This document shows positions 1 through 4,697 of a stretch of DNA of 5,653 nt, one piece after another. This stretch comes from JAQYVZ01 sp035269105 (GTDB lineage Bacteria; Desulfobacterota; Desulfuromonadia; Desulfuromonadales; BM103), in contig DATFJP010000298.1 of the NCBI GenBank assembly GCA_035269105.1, positions 1-5,653 of the forward strand, given 5' to 3'. Position 1 is the stretch's first letter, and every line of letters begins with the position of its first letter. A program made the translations under genes and the position numbers. The notes beneath the pieces are model-generated. The model made no database searches. It was not told the origin of the DNA and was given only the letters and a program-made list of their open reading frames with translations.

Positions 1-2
1 CC

Positions 3-602
3 CGTTTCCGGGTCATGGCAGGACTGCGCCTGGGCGGGGCTTTTATTCTCGGTTGGCTGCTTTTTCGCTTTTACGCTCTGACCGGCACGCTGCAATCGTC
101 GAACAAGGCAATCTGGGTTCCGGCCACGACGCCGGATCCGACCTGGCTGTCCTGGCTGACCGGCGAGGCCAGAAATATGATCATGATCTTTCTGATCATC
201 GCCGGTCTGCTGGCCACCATGCGCCTGCTCGAATATTTCGGCATCGTAGAATTCATGAAGATGCTGCTGAAACCGGTGCTGAAACTGCTCGGCATCGGCC
301 AGGAAGCAGCCCCACTGACCATTATCGGCATGACCCTTGGCATTTCCTACGGTGGCGGCCTGATTCTCCGAGAGGCCCAATCCGGCAACCTGCAAAAGAG
401 TGATATCTTCTTTTCCCTGGTATTGATGGGCTTATGTCACAGCCTGTTCGAAGACACCATGCTGATGATGGTGATGGGCGCCCACCTTTCCGGAATTTTC
501 TGGGCCCGACTGGTTTTTGCCTTGCTGGTCGTTGCCTTGCTGGCGAGAATCTGCCGGCGCCTTCCTGCCGGCGTTTTCGAACGATTCTTTTTGCGAACGT
601 GA
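3..602 (+). CDS. Gate/nucleoside-recognition domain membrane protein, 3' part (5' end outside window)
   Basis: This is the C-terminal part of a polytopic inner-membrane protein. The frame is open to the left edge and no Shine-Dalgarno sequence precedes the first ATG (15), so I treat the gene as truncated by the window. Counting from that ATG there are 195 residues. Hydrophobic segments lie near 7-24, 54-74, 99-118, 131-155 and 159-180. Two conserved-looking blocks, GISYGGGLILRE (109-120) and GLCHSLFEDTMLM (139-151), are typical of the Gate (nucleoside recognition, SpoIIM/SpmA-like) family. Members are membrane proteins of about 300 residues whose substrate is mostly unproven; nucleoside or ion transport has been proposed. 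The tail RICRRLPAG is positively charged and probably cytoplasmic. The next feature downstream is a tRNA with its own promoter, so no operon partner is visible. Family assignment is fairly sure; the substrate is unknown. Confidence 0.8.
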   Translation, partial: RFRVMAGLRLGGAFILGWLLFRFYALTGTLQSSNKAIWVPATTPDPTWLSWLTGEARNMIMIFLIIAGLLATMRLLEYFGIVEFMKMLLKPVLKLLGIGQEAAPLTIIGMTLGISYGGGLILREAQSGNLQKSDIFFSLVLMGLCHSLFEDTMLMMVMGAHLSGIFWARLVFALLVVALLARICRRLPAGVFERFFLRT

Positions 603-627
603 CTGCTCGGACCAGTTGCAAATAGGA

Positions 628-656
628 TTGAAACTCCTCGCCGTTTATGTTAAATA
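628..656 (+). promoter_or_regulatory. Probable sigma-70 promoter of tRNA-Thr
   Basis: TTGAAA at 628-633 matches the -35 consensus at five of six bases. It is followed after 16 bases by TTAAAT (650-655), or after 17 by TAAATA (651-656), as the -10 element. Initiation would fall near 662-664, leaving a short 5' leader before the mature tRNA at 677. The only gene that could use it is the tRNA. Confidence 0.55.
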
Positions 657-676
657 CTTGTCCGCCTTACTAAATT

Positions 677-752
677 GCCGTTGTAGCTCAGCTGGTAGAG
701 CAGCTCACTCGTAATGAGCAGGTCGTCCGTTCGAATCGGATCAACGGCTCCA
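677..752 (+). tRNA. tRNA-Thr (anticodon CGT)
   Basis: A complete 76-nt cloverleaf with an encoded CCA end. The acceptor stem GCCGTTG (677-683) pairs perfectly with CAACGGC (742-748), followed by T749 and CCA (750-752). The D stem is GCTC (686-689) with GAGC (698-701). The anticodon stem is GCTCA (703-707) with TGAGC (715-719), and the loop CTCGTAA places anticodon CGT at 710-712, reading ACG threonine codons. The T stem is GTCCG (725-729) with CGGAT (737-741) around the loop TTCGAAT. It stands alone and has a promoter at 628-656 and a hairpin at 761-793. No duplicate of its 3' end is visible in the window, so nothing here marks it as a used integration site. Confidence 0.97.
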
Positions 753-760
753 GAAACGCA

Positions 761-793
761 AAGCGGGCCGACAGTCAATCTGTCGGCCCGCTT
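761..793 (+). terminator. Hairpin downstream of tRNA-Thr, probable terminator without a U tract
   Basis: A perfect 14-bp inverted repeat, AAGCGGGCCGACAG (761-774) and CTGTCGGCCCGCTT (780-793), with a 5-nt loop TCAAT. It begins 8 bases after the tRNA CCA end. The stem is very GC-rich, but the sequence after it (GGGTTC) has no T run, so it may act as a weak intrinsic terminator or mainly as a 3' processing or stability barrier. Confidence 0.6.
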
Positions 794-934
794 GGGTTCA
801 AACCCTGGGCTTCCCGGCAAATTACATTCAACAGTAGTTTTGCCACTCTCCAGCGCCATCTCAGGCCATTCCCCAAAAAGCATGACAGCTTGGAGGACCC
901 TTCGTCAGCTGCAGGCAAGCAGGCTCTGCCCGGG

Positions 935-1183
935 TTATTTTGGTCCCGGATCGAAGAACCAGATGGTATTCGTTTTGCGCCAGCCCCGCTCCCACATGCA
1001 GTTTTCGTAGCTCTGCCATTGTCCCCTGCCGGGTTCCTGGGTCAAAGCCGGGCTGCCGGACAGAAGCTGACACTCCCGGTCATCGGCGGCGAATTCCGAA
1101 GGTCGTTTGCTCATATGCTCCCAGTGACTCGAACAGCCGGCGAGCACAGCGATAAGAAACAAAAAAGCCAAGCAACGCCACAT
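935..1183 (-). CDS. Small predicted lipoprotein, 82 aa
   Basis: I chose the ATG at 1181-1183 because GGGGAG (minus strand, 1192-1197) lies 8 bases upstream and because the product then starts directly with a lipoprotein signal peptide. Residues 1-16 (MWRCLAFLFLIAVLAG) form a short hydrophobic segment ending in a lipobox LAGC with the acylated Cys at 17. After processing only 66 residues remain, with Cys39 (RECQ) and Cys62 in NCMWERGW. That Cys-Met-x-x-(Arg/Lys)-Gly-Trp pattern recurs in many small proteobacterial lipoproteins of unknown function; the two cysteines could form a disulfide. Ser at +2 favours transport to the outer membrane by the E. coli rule. The gene is divergent from the cytochrome c7 gene and has no operon partner. 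A longer in-frame start at 1291 would bury the signal peptide and is unlikely. Function is unknown. Confidence 0.75.
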   Translation of the reverse strand: MWRCLAFLFLIAVLAGCSSHWEHMSKRPSEFAADDRECQLLSGSPALTQEPGRGQWQSYENCMWERGWRKTNTIWFFDPGPK

Positions 1184-1207
1184 ATTTGCAACTCCCCAAA
1201 ATCCGCC

Positions 1208-1220
1208 TGAGATTTTCTCA
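1208..1220. promoter_or_regulatory. Short perfect inverted repeat upstream of the lipoprotein gene
   Basis: TGAGA-TTT-TCTCA is a perfect 5-bp inverted repeat lying 25-37 bases upstream of the lipoprotein ATG, in the divergent intergenic region. Its place suits an operator for the minus-strand gene, but 5-bp arms can arise by chance and no convincing -35/-10 pair could be assigned to that gene. Confidence 0.25.
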
Positions 1221-1267
1221 ATATGCTCCAACATTAGCATCCGTCTGCGAGATGGCAAAGATTTTTC

Positions 1268-1296
1268 TTGACCTGTATGCCGATTTTCCATAAATT
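1268..1296 (+). promoter_or_regulatory. Sigma-70 promoter of the cytochrome c7 gene
   Basis: TTGACC (1268-1273), exactly 17 bases, then TAAATT (1291-1296). Both hexamers are good matches at ideal spacing, 46 bases before the cytochrome start codon. A strong Shine-Dalgarno AAGGAGAG lies at 1329-1336. The small palindrome AAGA-TTTT-TCTT (1258-1269) touches the -35 element. Confidence 0.65.
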
Positions 1297-1342
1297 GTTC
1301 GGGATTTTACTTTCATTTCCAAACTGAAAAGGAGAGAGAAAC

Positions 1343-1609
1343 ATGAAGAAACTGATTGTCGCTCTGATGCTGGTCGGCTTTACCTTTACCCTCGCTTACG
1401 CTGTTGATCCGATCACCTACGAAGCCAAAAACGGCAACGTCACTTTCGACCACAACATGCACAAGGATGCCTACAGCTGTAAAGATTGCCACGAAGGCGC
1501 CCCCGGACCGATGGAAATCGACAAGAACGCCGCGCATGGCGCAGCCTGCAAAGACTGCCACAAAGCGGATGGCGGTCCCACCAAGTGCAACGAGTGCCAT
1601 AAGAAGTAA
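1343..1609 (+). CDS. ppcA: Periplasmic triheme cytochrome c7 (PpcA family)
   Basis: An 88-residue precursor of a multiheme electron carrier. Residues 1-20 are a Sec signal peptide ending AYA, leaving a 68-residue mature periplasmic protein. Three CxxCH heme motifs are present: C46-C49-H50, C69-C72-H73 and C82-C85-H86. Three further histidines, H37, H40 and H65, supply the distal ligands for bis-His coordination of all three hemes, in the order expected for the c7 family. The stretches NGNVTFDHNMH and GPTKCNECHKK closely resemble the D. acetoxidans c7 and Geobacter PpcA proteins as I remember them. PpcA-type proteins shuttle electrons from inner-membrane quinol oxidation to outer-membrane conduits during Fe(III) or extracellular respiration; that role here is inferred. 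The gene is single, with its own promoter, strong ribosome binding site and terminator, which suits abundant expression. Geobacter has several paralogues (PpcA-E), so the letter is uncertain. Confidence 0.93.
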   Translation: MKKLIVALMLVGFTFTLAYAVDPITYEAKNGNVTFDHNMHKDAYSCKDCHEGAPGPMEIDKNAAHGAACKDCHKADGGPTKCNECHKK

Positions 1610-1628
1610 TCCAAACAAGGCTTGACTG

Positions 1629-1656
1629 AAAGGCCTCCGCCAAGGAGGCCTTTTTT
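1629..1656 (+). terminator. Rho-independent terminator of the cytochrome c7 gene
   Basis: The stem AAAGGCCTCC (1629-1638) pairs with GGAGGCCTTT (1644-1653) around the loop GCCAA, and the T run extends to 1656. It starts 20 bases after the cytochrome stop codon and should isolate this gene from rbr. Confidence 0.9.
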
Positions 1657-1669
1657 ACGCCCGGATAGT

Positions 1670-1684
1670 TTACCTTTTTGGTAA
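1670..1684. repeat. Short inverted repeat upstream of the rbr promoter
   Basis: TTACC-TTTTT-GGTAA is a perfect 5-bp inverted repeat just upstream of the rbr -35 element (1698). It could be a regulator site for rbr-dfx, or chance; the AT-rich centre makes a stable RNA hairpin unlikely. Confidence 0.25.
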
Positions 1685-1697
1685 TGCTTGCTCCCGG

Positions 1698-1725
1698 TTG
1701 AGCTTTCTCAAAACTCTGCTAAGAT
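1698..1725 (+). promoter_or_regulatory. Extended -10 promoter of the rbr-dfx operon
   Basis: TTGAGC (1698-1703), 16 bases, then TAAGAT (1720-1725), preceded by TGC at 1717-1719, which supplies an extended -10 TGn motif. Transcription would start near 1732, giving a leader of about 40 bases. The ribosome binding site AAGGAGGAG (1761-1769) is close to ideal. Confidence 0.55.
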
Positions 1726-1733
1726 TAAATCTT
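1721..1733. promoter_or_regulatory. Candidate operator: palindrome over the rbr -10 and start region
   Basis: AAGATT-A-AATCTT is a perfect palindrome with 6-bp arms and a single central base. It overlaps the -10 hexamer and the probable transcription start, the usual place for a repressor site. Peroxide- or iron-responsive Fur/PerR-type repressors often control rubrerythrin in anaerobes, but I cannot match this site to a named consensus. A second repeat, GATTAA (1723-1728) with TTAATC (1741-1746), shares its left half. Confidence 0.4.
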
Positions 1734-1771
1734 TATGGGCTTAATCATCTGCTGATGAACAAGGAGGAGAC

Positions 1772-2344
1772 ATGTATATCTCAGGTTCCCGTACCGAGAA
1801 AAACATTCTGACCGCTTTTGCCGGCGAAAGCCAGGCGCGCAATCATTACACCTATTTTGCCAAGCAGGCCAAGAAGGAAGGTTACGAACAGATTGCTGCG
1901 ATCTTCGAAGAAACGGCGAACCATGAAAAGGAGCACGCCAAGCGCCTTTTCAAAATGCTCGAAGGGGGTGAGGTCGAGGTGACGGCGACCTTCCCCGCCG
2001 GCAGGATCGGCACGACAGTTGAAAATCTGAAGGCAGCTGCCGGCGGCGAAAATCACGAACATGCCAGCATGTACCCTGGTTTCGCTGAGATCGCCCGGCA
2101 GGAAGGTTACCAGGAGATTGCCGCGGTCTTCGAGGCGATCGCAGTAGCCGAAGATCGCCACGAAAAACGCTTTCTTCAATTCCTGAAAAACATCGAAAAC
2201 GATCGTGTCTTCAAACGGGAGCCCGGTTCCGTCTGGACCTGTCGCAACTGCGGCTATCGACATGAAGGGGAAGCAGCTCCCGAAACCTGCCCGGCCTGTG
2301 CCCATCCCCAGGCTCATTTTGAACTCATTGCCGGAAACTACTAA
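1772..2344 (+). CDS. rbr: Rubrerythrin
   Basis: A 190-residue cytoplasmic peroxidase that reduces hydrogen peroxide to water with electrons delivered through rubredoxin-type iron. The N-terminal four-helix ferritin-like domain (about 1-140) carries the expected diiron ligands: E19 (GES), E52 and H55 in HEKEH, E93 and E96 in ENHEH, and E127 with H130 in AEDRH. The C-terminal rubredoxin-like domain (about 153-186) holds CRNCGY (C157, C160) and CPAC (C173, C176), the Fe(SCys)4 site. Length and domain order match canonical rubrerythrin, not nigerythrin or reverse rubrerythrin. The start is fixed by AAGGAGGAG 2 bases upstream of the ATG. It is followed after 16 bp by desulfoferrodoxin, whose peroxide product it would remove. 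A palindrome over the promoter suggests repression relieved by oxidative stress. All ligand positions appear intact. Confidence 0.96.
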   Translation: MYISGSRTEKNILTAFAGESQARNHYTYFAKQAKKEGYEQIAAIFEETANHEKEHAKRLFKMLEGGEVEVTATFPAGRIGTTVENLKAAAGGENHEHASMYPGFAEIARQEGYQEIAAVFEAIAVAEDRHEKRFLQFLKNIENDRVFKREPGSVWTCRNCGYRHEGEAAPETCPACAHPQAHFELIAGNY

Positions 2345-2360
2345 CCACAGGAGAGAAATG

Positions 2361-2741
2361 ATGGCGAAACTGAACCAAATTTACAAATGCGACCTCTGCG
2401 ACAACATCATCGAAGTCATGCAGGGTGGCGAAGGCGCACTGGTGTGTTGCGGCCAGAAAATGAAACTGATGGAAGAAAACACGGTCGATGCCACCAAGGA
2501 AAAGCATGTCCCGGTCATTGAGATCGGTTCCGACAGCATCAAGGTGAAAGTTGGCAGCGATCCGCACCCCATGGAGGAGTCCCATTACATTCAGTGGATC
2601 GAACTGCTGGCCGACGGCAAAGTCTACCGTCAGCACCTGCAGCCCGGGCAGGATCCGGAGGCGACCTTTCCGGTCATCGCCAAGCAGGTCACGGCGCGGG
2701 AATATTGCAATATCCATGGGCAATGGTCCGCGGAAAGCTAA
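2361..2741 (+). CDS. dfx: Desulfoferrodoxin (two-iron superoxide reductase)
   Basis: A 126-residue cytoplasmic enzyme that reduces superoxide to hydrogen peroxide without making oxygen. The N-terminal desulforedoxin-like domain (about 1-37) has C10, C13 (CDLC) and the paired C29-C30 of center I. The C-terminal neelaredoxin-like domain has the catalytic center II ligands H49, H69, H75, C116 and H119 (CNIHG), with E47 in EKHVPV as the conserved mobile residue. All iron ligands are present, so this is a complete class I enzyme. Two adjacent ATGs exist at 2358 and 2361. I prefer 2361 because GGAG at 2350-2353 is then 7 bases away and not 4; the two differ by one Met. It sits 16 bp after rbr and has no promoter of its own, so the two are almost certainly one transcript. 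A hairpin follows at 2752-2780. Confidence 0.96.
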   Translation: MAKLNQIYKCDLCDNIIEVMQGGEGALVCCGQKMKLMEENTVDATKEKHVPVIEIGSDSIKVKVGSDPHPMEESHYIQWIELLADGKVYRQHLQPGQDPEATFPVIAKQVTAREYCNIHGQWSAES

Positions 2742-2751
2742 TTGTTCAATC

Positions 2752-2780
2752 GCAGGTGCCCGCGTCCTGCGGGCACCTGC
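2752..2780 (+). terminator. Hairpin at the end of the rbr-dfx operon, terminator without a U tract
   Basis: A perfect 12-bp stem, GCAGGTGCCCGC (2752-2763) and GCGGGCACCTGC (2769-2780), with a 5-nt loop GTCCT, starts 10 bases after the dfx stop codon. It is strongly GC-rich but is followed by AGGCCC and not by T residues. Position argues for transcript-end function; efficiency as an intrinsic terminator is uncertain. Confidence 0.55.
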
Positions 2781-2829
2781 AGGCCCTGGTCCGGGAGGAG
2801 CGGATTTTTCTCCGCCGACCGAGCGTGCC

Positions 2830-2835
2830 TATGCT
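2830..2835 (+). promoter_or_regulatory. Weak -10 candidate before the K+ channel gene
   Basis: TATGCT is a fair -10 hexamer 50 bases before the channel start, but the sequence 17 bases upstream (TTTCTC, 2807-2812) is a poor -35. If the hairpin at 2752-2780 terminates rbr-dfx, the channel needs a promoter in 2781-2884, and this is the best candidate I see. Confidence 0.25.
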
Positions 2836-2842
2836 AGCCTCC

Positions 2843-2858
2843 GGCTGGCAATCCAGCC
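2843..2858 (+). repeat. Hairpin in the 5' leader of the K+ channel gene
   Basis: GGCTGG-CAAT-CCAGCC is a perfect 6-bp GC-rich stem with a tetraloop, ending 26 bases before the channel ATG. It would lie in the leader RNA and might affect translation, which already lacks a good Shine-Dalgarno sequence. Chance is possible. Confidence 0.3.
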
Positions 2859-2884
2859 GACTTACCACAGACGAATGAAATCTT

Positions 2885-3742
2885 ATGCCTGACAAGCACC
2901 GGAAGGATTCATTCGGTAAGCCGGAGGAAGCCGCCGACGGATCTTCTGCGCGGTGGCGAAGTCGGCTGCACGAAATCATTTTTGAAGCCGACACCCCGGT
3001 CGGGAAGTTTTTCGACCTTGTGCTGATTCTGAGTATCCTGCTCAGCGTCCTGGTGGTCATGCTGGACAGCATCACCCGGCTCAATCTCAGGTATGGCCAG
3101 CTGTTTCTCGGCATCGAGTGGTTTTTTACCCTGCTTTTCACCGTCGAATACCTGCTTCGCCTGGCCTGTGTCGGTCGGCCGCTCAAATACGCCACCAGCT
3201 TTTACGGCATCGTCGACCTGTTGAGCATTCTGCCGACATATCTCAGTCTGCTGCTGCCGGGCAGTCAGTATCTGCTTTCCATTCGGATTCTGCGTGTTCT
3301 GCGTATTTTCCGCATTCTCAAGCTGGCAACCTATGTCAGCGAGGCCAACCTTCTCGCCCGCTCTCTCAAGGCCAGTGGCCGCAAAATTGCCATATTCCTC
3401 TATACCGTATTGGCCCTCGTGGTGATCATCGGCTCGGCGATGTATCTGGTGGAAGGAGCGCAAAGCGGATTCACCAGCATCCCCCGCAGCATCTACTGGG
3501 CAATCGTCACCCTGACCACCGTTGGTTACGGCGACATTTCGCCGCAGACCAGCCTGGGCCAGTTCCTGGCATCCGGCGTCATGATTTTAGGCTACAGTAT
3601 CATCGCCGTACCGACAGGCATATTTACCGCTGAAATCAGCAAGTCGATGCGCATGGTTTCCACTCAGGCCTGTCCTGAGTGCAGTGCGGAAGGTCATGAT
3701 CAGAATGCGGTACATTGCAAGTTTTGCGGCGCTAAGCTATAG
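2885..3742 (+). CDS. Voltage-gated K+ channel (six TM) with a C-terminal zinc ribbon
   Basis: A 285-residue inner-membrane ion channel, tetrameric in the family. Segments: S1 about 43-62, S2 about 75-94, S3 about 104-124, S4 about 130-148 with basic residues every third position (R134, R137, R140, R143, K146), S5 about 167-189, pore helix 200-211, selectivity filter TVGYGD (212-217) and S6 about 225-250. S4 plus TVGYGD identify a Kv-type K+ channel, close in plan to KvAP and eukaryotic Kv. After S6 comes a 35-residue cytoplasmic tail ending in CPEC (263-266) and CKFCGAKL (278-285), a four-cysteine zinc-ribbon module. The N terminus (1-40) is hydrophilic. An in-frame TGA at 2876-2878 excludes any longer start; no good Shine-Dalgarno precedes the ATG, so translation may be weak. 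The gene is alone, convergent with the receiver-PilZ gene. K+ selectivity is secure; gating and physiological role are not shown. Confidence 0.92.
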   Translation: MPDKHRKDSFGKPEEAADGSSARWRSRLHEIIFEADTPVGKFFDLVLILSILLSVLVVMLDSITRLNLRYGQLFLGIEWFFTLLFTVEYLLRLACVGRPLKYATSFYGIVDLLSILPTYLSLLLPGSQYLLSIRILRVLRIFRILKLATYVSEANLLARSLKASGRKIAIFLYTVLALVVIIGSAMYLVEGAQSGFTSIPRSIYWAIVTLTTVGYGDISPQTSLGQFLASGVMILGYSIIAVPTGIFTAEISKSMRMVSTQACPECSAEGHDQNAVHCKFCGAKL

Positions 3743-3820
3743 GCAGGGTTTACGCTGGCGGAAATTCTCCGAAACCATTCAGGGCTTTTTGTGTGGCGCA
3801 ACCGAACAAGCGTGGCGCCG

Positions 3821-4531
3821 CTAGTCGATCTTCATCAATTGGCCGAGGAAGTTCTGTAGGGCGATCTCGGCAGTGCCAGAGAGGTCGAGGAACTCCACTC
3901 CCATGCCACTGGGCAGGTTGTTTTTATTCACCCACTCGGGATGATTGATCCACGCCACGCGAGCCAAACAACCAATCGGCATCGTATACCCAGGCAAGGT
4001 AAACTCCAAGATAATACGGGCATCCTGGGGATAGAGAACTTCACTCGCCAAGAACATACCACCAATGTTCAAATTCACTGCAATGCCAACATGTTTTTTG
4101 TCGTTGTCCCGTCTGAATTCGAGATGGAAGCTGACCGGAAACCGTCGGGCCAGCCGCCGGCTGATACCCAGAAGGTTGCAGGCATCATCGAGCAATTGCA
4201 GCGCGGAAAGCGGTCTCTCCAGGACCTGGTCGCTTCCGGCATCCCAACAGCGACTTTTCAACCCAAGCTGATTCTCAGCCAGGATCAGGATGATGGGGGT
4301 AACCTGCAGCAAAGGGTCAGATTTCAGCCGCCGGCAACAATGAATGCCTTCAGCGCCGAGGCTGGACAGATCTAATATGGCCAGAGCCGGTGAGTCCGTT
4401 TCGATACACTGAAACGCTTCGTCAGACTCGATGACGCGAACCATTTCGAAGCCGTCTCTTTGGAAAAAAGACTTCTCCATAATATCCACCAAGTCCGGAA
4501 CATCGGATAATACGATTTTTTTGGTCAACAT
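3821..4531 (-). CDS. Receiver-PilZ two-domain protein with degenerate signalling motifs
   Basis: A 236-residue soluble protein with a response-regulator receiver domain (about 3-122) and a PilZ domain (about 125-234). In the receiver, D54 (LAILDLSS) is the phospho-acceptor position and S9-D10 replaces the usual acidic pair. The switch Thr/Ser is Leu (L84-A85) and the invariant Lys-Pro is R106-P107, so phosphorylation or its readout may be altered. In the PilZ part the arginine motif is present (RRLARR, 125-130), but the (D/N)xSxxG motif reads NLNIGG (153-158) with Asn in place of Ser, so c-di-GMP binding is plausible but unproven. GMGVEFLDLS (209-218) is typical of the PilZ C-terminal strand. 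The start is fixed by AGGAGGA (minus strand, 4536-4542). With no output domain or histidine kinase nearby, it probably acts by protein contact, for example in motility or surface behaviour. Confidence 0.88.
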   Translation of the reverse strand: MLTKKIVLSDVPDLVDIMEKSFFQRDGFEMVRVIESDEAFQCIETDSPALAILDLSSLGAEGIHCCRRLKSDPLLQVTPIILILAENQLGLKSRCWDAGSDQVLERPLSALQLLDDACNLLGISRRLARRFPVSFHLEFRRDNDKKHVGIAVNLNIGGMFLASEVLYPQDARIILEFTLPGYTMPIGCLARVAWINHPEWVNKNNLPSGMGVEFLDLSGTAEIALQNFLGQLMKID

Positions 4532-4576
4532 GCCGTCCTCCTGCTGCAGCTTCCAGACCTCCCGGAGAATCTATCA

Positions 4577-4592
4577 AGCAGAAAACATGCCG
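4577..4592 (-). promoter_or_regulatory. Possible sigma-54 -24/-12 promoter of the receiver-PilZ gene
   Basis: Read on the minus strand the site is CGGCAT-GTTTT-CTGCT. It has GG (4590-4591) and GC (4578-4579) separated by exactly ten bases, as in the TGGCAC-N5-TTGCT consensus, and matches 8 of 11 defined positions. It lies about 46 bases before the start codon. No convincing sigma-70 pair was found in this short gap, but a single near-consensus site is weak evidence. Confidence 0.3.
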
Positions 4593-4622
4593 AAATCAAA
4601 ACCTCTCCTGGATCGATATCAG

Positions 4623-4668
4623 AAAAAAACCGGCAGTCTCCGAAAAATCTTCGAAAACTGCCGGTTTT
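4623..4668 (-). terminator. Rho-independent terminator of the FKBP gene pair
   Basis: On the minus strand AAAACCGGCAGT (4668-4657) pairs with ACTGCCGGTTTT (4637-4626). The 19-nt loop can pair further through TTCG and CGAA. A run of seven Ts on the minus strand ends at 4623. It lies 30 bases past the stop codon of the SlyD-like gene and separates the FKBP pair from the receiver-PilZ gene. Confidence 0.85.
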
Positions 4669-4697
4669 CCCAGGATATGAGTCGGGACTTTTTCTTT

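Noticed and set aside
677..752. tRNA-Thr as attachment site of a genomic island
   Set aside because: No integrase gene and no repeat of the tRNA 3' end occur in the window; flanking genes look like ordinary chromosome.
650..883. A 77-codon minus-strand frame across the tRNA
   Set aside because: It is the antisense translation of tRNA-Thr and its hairpin. The VDPIRTDDLLITSELLYQLS stretch is the familiar spurious product of reading a tRNA gene backwards.
878..891. Possible terminator of the lipoprotein gene (AAGC-ATGACA-GCTT, T run on the minus strand)
   Set aside because: The stem is only 4 bp and A-T rich at one end, about 45 bases past the stop codon; too weak to annotate as a terminator.
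1781..2317. A 178-codon minus-strand frame opposite rbr
   Set aside because: It lies wholly inside rbr, whose metal ligands are all intact. It shows no recognisable domain; long antisense frames are common in genes with biased codon use.
2205..2741. Longer start for desulfoferrodoxin, extending into rbr
   Set aside because: The extra N-terminal residues are out-of-frame rbr sequence. The Shine-Dalgarno at 2349-2355 and the conserved AKLNQIYKC start support 2358/2361.
2909..3463. A 184-codon minus-strand frame opposite the K+ channel
   Set aside because: It is a shadow of the channel gene. The product is Gln/Asn-rich with no recognisable domain.
3795..3819. GGCGC/GCGCC repeat between the convergent channel and receiver-PilZ genes
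   Set aside because: Only 5 bp with a 15-nt loop and no T run on either strand. I see no clear terminator in 3743-3820.
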